From Nanobdellota archaeon (GTDB taxonomy: Archaea > Nanobdellota > Nanobdellia > SCGC-AAA011-G17 > VGLX01), in the NCBI GenBank assembly GCA_018894775.1, contig JAHIPG010000299.1:1-9774 (forward strand): a stretch of 9,774 nucleotides of DNA, read 5' to 3'. A program made the translations under genes and the position numbers. The notes beneath the pieces are model-generated. The model searched no databases. It saw only the letters and a program-made list of their open reading frames with translations, and had not been told where the DNA came from. This document shows, in pieces, positions 4,813 to 9,774 of the stretch (position 1 is the stretch's first letter; each line of letters begins with the position of its first letter).

Positions 4813-6750
4813 ATGCTCTATAAGGAACTAGTTAAGGTTTATGAAGCTTTAAGTGAGACTACCAAAAGGTTAGAGAAGACTTACATTATTTCTGAGTTCC
4901 TCAAAAAGTCATCTAAAAATATTACCAAAGATATTATTTATCTTCTTCAAGGGAAGGTCTTTCCTTCATGGGACGAGCGTAAGATTGGTATGAGCTCAAT
5001 GCTTATAATCAAAGTTATCAGGAGCGTTACTGGCAAATCTGAAAGTGATATTAAGAGACTTTGGCGGAAGGAAGGTGATCTTGGTAAAGTTGCTGAGGAA
5101 TTGATGGTGAACGCGAAGAACAAGCAGGCTACATTAACTTCACATGATCTTACAATATCTCATGTTGTTGAGAATATTAAGAAGTTAGCTAGTACAACTG
5201 GTAAAGGCACTGTGCATCTTAAGGTAGGTCTTATTTCTAAATTGTTAAATAATGCTTCACCTTTGGAGGCTAAATATGTTGTAAAGACAATTCTTGAGGA
5301 GTTGAGGATAGGTATTGCAGAAGGAACATTGAGGGATGCTGTTGTTTGGGCGTTCTATCCAAGAGTGGTAGGCATATTTTTCAAATGTGGATCCTGTAAA
5401 TCTATTATGCCTGCTTCAAGCAAATGTTTATCTTGTGGTGAGAAGATTGATACCAAGTTCAAGAATGAGATTGGCAAACATTTTTCTAAATCTTTGAATG
5501 TTGATTCATTGGATGATTTGAAGAAGATTGATGATTATGATTTTATCATAGCTAAGAGTGAAAAGTTGGCTAGGGATATTTATAATAAGTTCTTAGATGA
5601 GGTTCAGCATGCTTATAATCTCAGTAATGATATGGGTGTTGTTGCTGAGAAGTTGAAGACGCAGGGTGTTAAGTATATAGCTTCTGTAGGTATTGGGATA
5701 GGTACTCCGATTAATGCTATGCTTGCGATAAAAGTTGAGACAATTAAGGATGCATTGAAAGCTTTGGGGAAGCCAGTCTTGGCTGATTTTAAACTGGATG
5801 GATTTAGATGTCAGATACATAAGAAAGGGGATAAGATAACCTTATTTACCAGGCGTTTAGAAAATGTTACAAAGCAGTTCCCTGAGTTGATACCTTTAAT
5901 CAAGAATCATGTGAAAGGAAAAGATTTCATTCTTGATACTGAACTGGTCGGCTATAGTCCTAAGACTGGTAAGTATAAGCCATTTCAGCAGATCAGTCAG
6001 AGGATTAGGCGTAAGTATGGTATAGAAAATATGGCCAAAGAGCTTCCTGTTGAGATAGATATTTTTGATGTTATTTATTATGAAGGCAAGAACATGATGG
6101 CTGAGCATCAGTCAGAGCGTAGAAAATTAATCGAGAGGATTGTAAAACCTGTTAAACGAAAAATAGTCATCACTAAGAAAATTATTTCAGGGGACGAGAA
6201 AGAGTTAACCAAATTTTATAATAAGGCTTTGAGGGCCGGTGTTGAAGGTCTGATTCTTAAGAGCATGGATAAAGAATATACACCTGGAAGAAAGGTCGGT
6301 GGTTGGATAAAGATCAAGCCTACTCTGGAGCCTTTAGACTTGGTTATTACGGGAGCTACTTATGGGGAAGGTAAGCGTGCCCATGTTCTTAGCTCTTTCA
6401 TTCTCTCTTGCAGAGCAGGTAGTAAATTCCCTAGATGTGGCATGGTCGGGACAGGAATTAAGGAAAAAGAGGCAGAGCAAGGTGTTACATTTTCTCAGTT
6501 GACTAAGCTCTTAAAACCACATATAATAAAAGAGAAAGGAAGGCATGTTGATATAAATCCTGAAATAGTTGTTGAGGTTGGTTATGAGGAGATTCAGAAG
6601 AGTCCTACTTATGAATCAGGTTATGCTTTGAGATTCCCAAGATTCTTGAGGCTTAGAATCGACGATAAAAAGCCTTCTCAAGCGAATTCTTTAGCCGATT
6701 TGGAACACATTTATCATGACCAGAAAAAGTTTAAAAGTAAGAAATTTTAA
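4813..6750 (+). CDS. lig: ATP-dependent DNA ligase with inserted zinc ribbon
   Basis: A 645-residue replicative ligase that seals nicks, including those between Okazaki fragments, through a ligase-AMP intermediate. The N-terminal DNA-binding domain spans about 1-185 and 260-310. Catalytic motif I is KLDGFR with adenylated Lys327, followed by motif III (LDTELVGY, 374-381), IIIa (IDIFDVIYY), IV (EGLILKS, 478-484) and V (WIKIKP, 498-503). The OB-fold end has motif VI-like RFPRFLRLR (608-616). An insertion of roughly 75 residues interrupts the DNA-binding domain between DAVVWAF and VQHAYNL; it carries Cys192, Cys195, Cys205 and Cys208 as CxxC-x9-CxxC, a likely zinc ribbon. This makes the protein longer than the usual 550-600 residues of archaeal ligases. 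No PCNA-binding PIP box was identified. The gene has its own promoter and stands alone. Confidence 0.96.
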   Translation: MLYKELVKVYEALSETTKRLEKTYIISEFLKKSSKNITKDIIYLLQGKVFPSWDERKIGMSSMLIIKVIRSVTGKSESDIKRLWRKEGDLGKVAEELMVNAKNKQATLTSHDLTISHVVENIKKLASTTGKGTVHLKVGLISKLLNNASPLEAKYVVKTILEELRIGIAEGTLRDAVVWAFYPRVVGIFFKCGSCKSIMPASSKCLSCGEKIDTKFKNEIGKHFSKSLNVDSLDDLKKIDDYDFIIAKSEKLARDIYNKFLDEVQHAYNLSNDMGVVAEKLKTQGVKYIASVGIGIGTPINAMLAIKVETIKDALKALGKPVLADFKLDGFRCQIHKKGDKITLFTRRLENVTKQFPELIPLIKNHVKGKDFILDTELVGYSPKTGKYKPFQQISQRIRRKYGIENMAKELPVEIDIFDVIYYEGKNMMAEHQSERRKLIERIVKPVKRKIVITKKIISGDEKELTKFYNKALRAGVEGLILKSMDKEYTPGRKVGGWIKIKPTLEPLDLVITGATYGEGKRAHVLSSFILSCRAGSKFPRCGMVGTGIKEKEAEQGVTFSQLTKLLKPHIIKEKGRHVDINPEIVVEVGYEEIQKSPTYESGYALRFPRFLRLRIDDKKPSQANSLADLEHIYHDQKKFKSKKF

Positions 6751-6780
6751 GTTATTACTACTCAAATATACGAAAATAAA

Positions 6781-6795
6781 GGAAAGGTTTATAAA
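6781..6795 (+). promoter_or_regulatory. BRE/TATA promoter of the TrmB-like gene
   Basis: GGAAAGG followed by TTTATAAA predicts a start near 6816-6818, where an ATG lies. The regulator's own start is about 105 bases further on, so its mRNA has a true leader. Confidence 0.55.
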
Positions 6796-6815
6796 GGTCG
6801 ATTATTTACTAGGGC

Positions 6816-6872
6816 ATGGTACCAAGTGGGGCTTTTTCACTTGACACTAATAACAAAACTTTACATTTGTAA
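6816..6872 (+). CDS. Possible leader peptide upstream of the TrmB-like gene
   Basis: An 18-codon ORF encodes MVPSGAFSLDTNNKTLHL and ends with TAA. Its ATG is centred 24-25 bases after the TATA box, where the leaderless genes of this window begin, so it may be translated from the very 5' end of the mRNA. It ends 49 bases before the regulator's ATG, and its last codons overlap the inverted repeat. It has no run of a single amino acid such as classic attenuators use. It could also be a chance ORF. If real, it may act in cis on translation of the regulator. Confidence 0.35.
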   Translation: MVPSGAFSLDTNNKTLHL

Positions 6873-6875
6873 AGT
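6858..6875. repeat. Perfect inverted repeat ACTTTAC-N4-GTAAAGT
   Basis: ACTTTACATTTGTAAAGT has 7-base perfect arms around ATTT. It lies in the leader between the promoter and the TrmB-like start. As DNA it resembles an operator for a dimeric regulator; as RNA it forms a 7-bp hairpin. Autoregulation is an inference. Confidence 0.55.
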
Positions 6876-6906
6876 AATAAAAAAAAGAAAAGAGTGTGAT
6901 GAACAC

Positions 6907-6914
6907 AGGAGGGG
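6907..6914 (+). promoter_or_regulatory. Shine-Dalgarno site AGGAGGGG
   Basis: A strong match to the 16S tail complement, seven bases before the ATG at 6922. It rules in this ATG and rules out an in-frame GTG at 6826 that would add 32 residues of low-quality sequence. Confidence 0.75.
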
Positions 6915-6921
6915 TTTTTCA

Positions 6922-7716
6922 ATGATAGTAAAAGAAGATTTTTTAAATAACCTTAGAAGTTTTTTTGGTTTGAATCTATACGAGGTTCGTATTTGGACCG
7001 CATTGCTTTCTAGAGGTGTATCTACAGCAGGAGAACTTTCTGATATCGGGACTGTCCCAAGATCAAGAGCATATGATGTTTTGGAAAGCTTAGAGAAGAA
7101 AGGATTCATTGTTATGAAGCTTGGTAAGCCTATCAAATATGTGGCTGTTGAGCCTGGCGAAGTTGTAGAAAGAGTGAAGAAAAACATTCATAATAAAGCA
7201 AAAGAAAAAGTCAAGAAGCTTGAAGATCTAAAGAAAACAGAAGTTTTGAAAGAACTTGACCTTCTCCATAAGCAAGGTATAGAGTTTATCGAACCTTCTG
7301 ACTTATCTGGAGCTATCAGGGGAAGACACAACTTGTACCAGCATCTTGAGATGATGGTCAAGAATGCTAAGAAAAATGTTTCTATTATGACAACCAATAA
7401 GGGTGTTCTTAGGAAACTTGAAGCTTTAAGACCTGAGCTTGAGAGACTGTCAAAGAAAGGTGTTAAGATTAAGATTGCAGCACCTATGGACAAAGAGACA
7501 CATAAGCTTGCTAGATCCTTGCCTAAGTCTATATCAGTTAAGAAGATGGACGACATCAACGCAAGGTTCTGTATAGTGGACGATAAAGAATTGATGTTCA
7601 TGGTTATGAACGATGATGAAGTCCACCCAACCTATGATATTGGTGTCTGGGTAAATACTCCATACTTTGCATCAGCATTGAATGGTCTGTTTAACATAGC
7701 TTGGGCAAAATCTTAA
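6922..7716 (+). CDS. TrmB-family transcriptional regulator
   Basis: A 264-residue cytoplasmic DNA-binding protein. Residues 10-80 form a TrmB-type winged helix: the first helix region LNLYEVRIWTALLS, helix-turn-helix STAGELSDIGTVPRSRAYDVLESLEKKG (34-61), then the wing KLGKPIKYVAVEPGE. A charged coiled coil (81-112) should dimerise it. The C-terminal half (130-264) has the pattern of the effector or PLD-like domain found in this family, including HLEMMVKNAKKNVSIMTTN, then KKGVKIKIAAP and ARFCIVDDKELMFMV. Family members often sense sugars, but no ligand can be named here. The start is set by a strong Shine-Dalgarno sequence; the leader holds a small ORF and an inverted repeat that may be its own operator. 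It converges on cutA with only four bases between stop codons. Confidence 0.88.
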   Translation: MIVKEDFLNNLRSFFGLNLYEVRIWTALLSRGVSTAGELSDIGTVPRSRAYDVLESLEKKGFIVMKLGKPIKYVAVEPGEVVERVKKNIHNKAKEKVKKLEDLKKTEVLKELDLLHKQGIEFIEPSDLSGAIRGRHNLYQHLEMMVKNAKKNVSIMTTNKGVLRKLEALRPELERLSKKGVKIKIAAPMDKETHKLARSLPKSISVKKMDDINARFCIVDDKELMFMVMNDDEVHPTYDIGVWVNTPYFASALNGLFNIAWAKS

Positions 7717-7720
7717 GCCC

Positions 7721-7739
7721 TTATTTTATTTCTTTTTTT
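7721..7739 (+). terminator. T-rich terminator of the TrmB-like gene inside the cutA 3' end
   Basis: The + strand begins four bases after the regulator's stop with a tract of T broken by a few A and C, including T7. It lies within the last codons of cutA on the other strand, where it encodes the terminal Lys-rich sequence. Confidence 0.4.
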
Positions 7740-8026
7740 ATCCATTCTAAGAATTCTTCATTAGCCTGTTTGACATCTAGCTGTATTATACAAGGGTTGT
7801 CATAGCTGTGTATTTTTTTTATCTCTTTTTTTATCTCTTCAAATTTTTCTTCTAACGTTTTTAGTAACAGAACTATCTCTTTGCCATCATTTACCTTTCC
7901 TTCCCATCTGTACATGCTCTTTATTGGAAAGTAATTTGCGCATGCTATCAGTTTTTTCTCTAATAGAGTTTTAGAAATATTTTTTGCCTCTTCTTCGTCC
8001 TTACAGGTTACATAGCTTAGAATCAT
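7721..8026 (-). CDS. cutA: CutA1-like divalent-cation tolerance protein
   Basis: A 101-residue CutA1 protein, full length for the family. These form very stable ferredoxin-like trimers linked to copper and other metal-ion tolerance, although the biochemical role remains unsettled. Diagnostic residues are SYVTCKDEEEAKNISKTLL (residues 4-22), Cys29 in LIACAN, SMYRWEGKV (37-45), IVLLLKT (51-57), and HSYDNPCI (73-80), where most members read HPYEVPEI. The end FLEWIKKEI is also typical. Its ATG overlaps the stop of the upstream nucleotidyltransferase gene as ATGA, so the two are co-transcribed and probably translationally coupled. No separate promoter or Shine-Dalgarno sequence is needed or obvious. 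Confidence 0.93.
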   Translation of the reverse strand: MILSYVTCKDEEEAKNISKTLLEKKLIACANYFPIKSMYRWEGKVNDGKEIVLLLKTLEEKFEEIKKEIKKIHSYDNPCIIQLDVKQANEEFLEWIKKEIK

Positions 8027-8868
8027 AATTTGAATTTCTCTTTTTTCAGATCATGTATTGCTTCATCATACTCTTCCATTGTTCCGATTGGCTTCCAGTA
8101 TCCTGCGAATGGATATCCGAATAGTTTTCCTTCCCGTGCCAGTTTTGGGAACACATCTTTTTCAAGCATAGCTGAACCTTCAGGAATGTAGTCAATTATT
8201 TCTGGTTCAAATATGTATAATCCTGAGTTTATGAATTTTGAAGGAGCATCTTCCTTTTTTGGTTTTTCTACGAAGTCTAATATTTTATTTCCTGTAATTT
8301 TTGCAACTCCATACTTGCTTGTATCATCTACGCTTGTAAGAGCAATGGTCGCTGAGGCATTATTATCTTTATGGAACAGGAACATGTCAACAAGGTCAAT
8401 ATCTTTTAGTTCATCTGCGTTGCATACTATGAATGAGCCTTTGATGTATCTCTTTGCTAATCTTAATGGTCCTGCAGTCCCTAATGGTTCATCCTCTTCT
8501 ATGTACGTTATTTTGACGCCAAATTTGCTTCCATCTCCAAAATGTTCTTTGATCTTGTCTCCTTTAAAGCCTATAGATATGTATATGTCTTTTATCCCAA
8601 ATTTTTTGAAAAGGTCTAAGCTGTATTCAAGGAGTGGTTTGCTCTGTAAGGGTATTAAAGGCTTGGGTATCTCATGTGTTAAAGGTCTTAGCCTTGTTCC
8701 TTCTCCGCCTGCTAGTATAAGTGCTTGTTTTGGTACGCTTACACCTAATGCTTTAAGTAAGTATAATTCTACTGCATGTGATCTGTTTTTTATTTTATGT
8801 CCATCTACCTCTTTGTCTACTTGATCTAGAATATTATTTTCAATGGTTAGAGTTACTCTTTTTTTCAT
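8023..8868 (-). CDS. Ribbon-helix-helix / sugar-phosphate nucleotidyltransferase fusion
   Basis: A 281-residue fusion. Residues 1-42 read as a ribbon-helix-helix DNA-binding domain: strand RVTLTIE (4-10), helix NNILDQVDKEV, then helix NRSHAVELYLLKALG (28-42). Residues 47-281 are an NTP-transferase that would join a sugar-1-phosphate and an NTP to form an NDP-sugar for glycan synthesis. Motifs are LAGGEGTRLRPLT (52-64), Lys69 in IPKPLIP, PLGTAGPL (128-135), VCNADEL (148-154) with metal ligand Asp152, EKP (201-203), and NSGLYIF (214-220). Near the end GYWKPIGT (256-263) has Pro260 where the family commonly has the second metal-binding Asp (DIGT). Sugar and nucleotide specificity cannot be read. 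It heads an operon with cutA. The ATG at 8868 starts the ribbon strand cleanly, with G-rich sequence upstream. Confidence 0.9.
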   Translation of the reverse strand: MKKRVTLTIENNILDQVDKEVDGHKIKNRSHAVELYLLKALGVSVPKQALILAGGEGTRLRPLTHEIPKPLIPLQSKPLLEYSLDLFKKFGIKDIYISIGFKGDKIKEHFGDGSKFGVKITYIEEDEPLGTAGPLRLAKRYIKGSFIVCNADELKDIDLVDMFLFHKDNNASATIALTSVDDTSKYGVAKITGNKILDFVEKPKKEDAPSKFINSGLYIFEPEIIDYIPEGSAMLEKDVFPKLAREGKLFGYPFAGYWKPIGTMEEYDEAIHDLKKEKFKL

Positions 8869-8884
8869 TGTCTTGAGCCCCCAT
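8840..8884 (-). CDS. Possible 14-codon upstream ORF overlapping the nucleotidyltransferase start
   Basis: On the reverse strand an ATG at 8884 lies 27-28 bases after the TATA box centre, the leaderless position. It would encode MGAQDNEKKSNSNH in another frame and stop at 8840, past the real start at 8868. It may be a translated leader, or the ATG may be chance and GGGGGC may serve as a poor Shine-Dalgarno site for 8868. Confidence 0.15.
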   Translation of the reverse strand: MGAQDNEKKSNSNH

Positions 8885-8907
8885 TTAAGTTTAGTTATTC
8901 ATGGCTT

Positions 8908-8915
8908 TATTTAAA
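8908..8915 (-). promoter_or_regulatory. TATA box for the nucleotidyltransferase-cutA operon
   Basis: The reverse strand reads TTTAAATA, centred 43-44 bases before the ATG at 8868. This predicts a leader of about 16 bases, unlike the leaderless genes. Confidence 0.45.
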
Positions 8916-8943
8916 ACTTTTGTTTATTTGTATGATGATATAT

Positions 8944-8957
8944 GAAACATTTAAAAA
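8944..8957 (+). promoter_or_regulatory. BRE/TATA promoter of the aminotransferase gene
   Basis: GAAACA followed by TTTAAAAA predicts a transcript start near 8980 and a leader of about 22 bases that includes the Shine-Dalgarno site. Confidence 0.45.
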
Positions 8958-8985
8958 CTTCTGTTTTATACTTATTTTGGTATCA

Positions 8986-8992
8986 GGGGAGG
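8986..8992 (+). promoter_or_regulatory. Shine-Dalgarno site GGGGAGG
   Basis: Nine bases before the ATG at 9002. Both the site and the T-rich spacer resemble those in front of the TrmB-like gene. Confidence 0.65.
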
Positions 8993-9001
8993 TTTTTCAA
9001 A

Positions 9002-9774
9002 ATGGTAAATCCAGGAATTATTTATCGTCAGGACACAATGGGCAACAAAGGCCTTTTTACATTAGAGGATATGGCTAGAGAGGGTATGCTTCTTACTCCT
9101 TATTCACATGTAGTTCATTATGCCAATTCTGTTTTTGAGGGTATAAGGGCAGTTTGGGATAAAGACAGAGAGAAATTGTATCTGATAACTTTGGAAGAGC
9201 ATGTTAATCGTTTTTTAGGTTCCATAAAATCTAAGTTCCATGGTAATTTTAACAAGATGGACAGTTATTCTTCTATGTATGACTATTTGGATGATATAAA
9301 ATTTAGTATAACTCCGCCTAAGTTCAATAATGATTTCAAGTTTTTAGAACTGACAGATAAGGATATTAGGGATGCGATAATAGACACTGTTAAGGCAAAT
9401 ATCGAAGCAGGTAATATTGATCCTGAACAGGGATGTTATGTGAGGCCTATTGTTTATAGGGATCAGATATTTGATGAGGACAGTAAGTTTGATCCAAGTC
9501 TTGGTGTTTTCTCTTTGAAACATAATGTTGTTTTTGAGATTGAGGCTTTTACTTGGGGTAATTATCTTGAAGGAAATCCTAAGGTAATTGTCTATCCTGA
9601 AGGTATTGATACTCCTTTGAGGCATATCAAAGCAGGGGGCAATTACGCTTTTGGGGGTATGGTTAAAGATTGGGCTGTTTCCCGTGGTTATTCTGAGGCT
9701 CTTCTTACTGATATTTCTCCTGAGAGGAATGTTCTTGAAGGTGGTGGAGAGAATCTTTTTGTTTACCTCAGTGA
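9002..9774 (+). CDS. ilvE: Branched-chain amino acid aminotransferase, 3' end missing
   Basis: The first 257 codons of a class IV PLP aminotransferase; the gene continues past the right edge. IlvE reversibly moves the amino group between glutamate and the keto acids of valine, leucine and isoleucine. Markers are YANSVFEGIRAVW (residues 40-52), YVRPIVYRD (146-154), the PLP-binding Lys210 in HIKAGGNYAFGG, and the EGGGENLF turn (246-253). Residues about 75-120 form a longer-than-usual segment between the small-domain blocks. D-amino acid transaminase and aminodeoxychorismate lyase share the fold, but VFEGIRA and IKAGGNY favour branched-chain substrates. A strong Shine-Dalgarno site fixes the start. 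It diverges from the nucleotidyltransferase operon across a 133-base spacer. Confidence 0.92.
   Translation, partial: MVNPGIIYRQDTMGNKGLFTLEDMAREGMLLTPYSHVVHYANSVFEGIRAVWDKDREKLYLITLEEHVNRFLGSIKSKFHGNFNKMDSYSSMYDYLDDIKFSITPPKFNNDFKFLELTDKDIRDAIIDTVKANIEAGNIDPEQGCYVRPIVYRDQIFDEDSKFDPSLGVFSLKHNVVFEIEAFTWGNYLEGNPKVIVYPEGIDTPLRHIKAGGNYAFGGMVKDWAVSRGYSEALLTDISPERNVLEGGGENLFVYLS

Noticed and set aside
6826..6921. N-terminal extension of the TrmB-like protein from GTG 6826
   Set aside because: The added 32 residues do not belong to the winged-helix fold, and a strong SD site marks the ATG at 6922.
8213..8824. Long + strand reading frame of about 200 codons
   Set aside because: It is the antisense shadow of the RHH-nucleotidyltransferase, whose motifs are unmistakable.
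1..9774. CRISPR arrays, insertion sequences, phage genes or attachment sites
   Set aside because: I saw no regularly spaced repeats, transposase or integrase motifs, or direct-repeat remnant of the tRNA-His 3' end in the window.

Overview
The window looks archaeal. It carries an archaeal-type ribosomal protein uS2, an ATP-dependent DNA ligase of the archaeal/eukaryotic Lig family, a TrmB-type regulator, and TATA boxes of the form TTTATAAA, often with a purine-rich BRE-like stretch in front. The base composition is AT-rich, the genes are small and tightly packed, and uS2 is separated from its usual ribosomal/RNA polymerase neighbours. Together these suggest a DPANN-like archaeon (Woesearchaeota/Pacearchaeota type). 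That placement is an inference; there is no 16S rRNA in the window.

Layout. 1-165 (-): start of a PIN-domain protein that runs off the left edge. 248-3363 (+): a membrane protein with a cysteine-bearing ectodomain, a patatin-like phospholipase, ribosomal protein uS2, a dephospho-CoA kinase overlapping the end of uS2, and an 81-residue single-span membrane protein. 3400-3821 (-): tRNA-His(GUG), then a small DUF3467-like protein, probably on one transcript. 3933-4021 (+): a strong promoter directly followed by a GC-rich hairpin and a T7 run, a candidate orphan small RNA of about 54 nt. 4076-4723 (-): a nitroreductase. 4813-6750 (+): DNA ligase with an inserted four-cysteine zinc ribbon. 6816-7716 (+): a short upstream ORF, a perfect inverted repeat, then a TrmB-like regulator. 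7721-8868 (-): a two-gene operon of an RHH-nucleotidyltransferase fusion and CutA, joined by an ATGA overlap. 9002-9774 (+): a branched-chain aminotransferase cut by the right edge. The stretch without protein genes at 3736-4075 holds the tRNA, its promoter and the small-RNA unit; I see nothing further in 3858-3932 or 4022-4075.

Expression logic. For seven protein genes the TATA box centre lies about 24-29 bases from the start codon, which implies leaderless mRNAs. Three genes instead have a clear Shine-Dalgarno sequence: the gene behind tRNA-His, the TrmB regulator and the aminotransferase. This rule settles several start codons. It also shows that the TrmB gene has a real leader, whose first ATG sits at the leaderless position.

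Most worth a second look: (1) the orphan small RNA, whose predicted 5' end reads AUCACCUC like the anti-Shine-Dalgarno tail of 16S rRNA; (2) the ribbon-helix-helix domain fused to a sugar nucleotidyltransferase that also has Pro in place of a usual metal-binding Asp; (3) the zinc ribbon inside the ligase DNA-binding domain; (4) the leader peptide and dyad in front of the TrmB gene. Apart from CoA, branched-chain amino acid and sugar-nucleotide metabolism, the genes share no obvious pathway.
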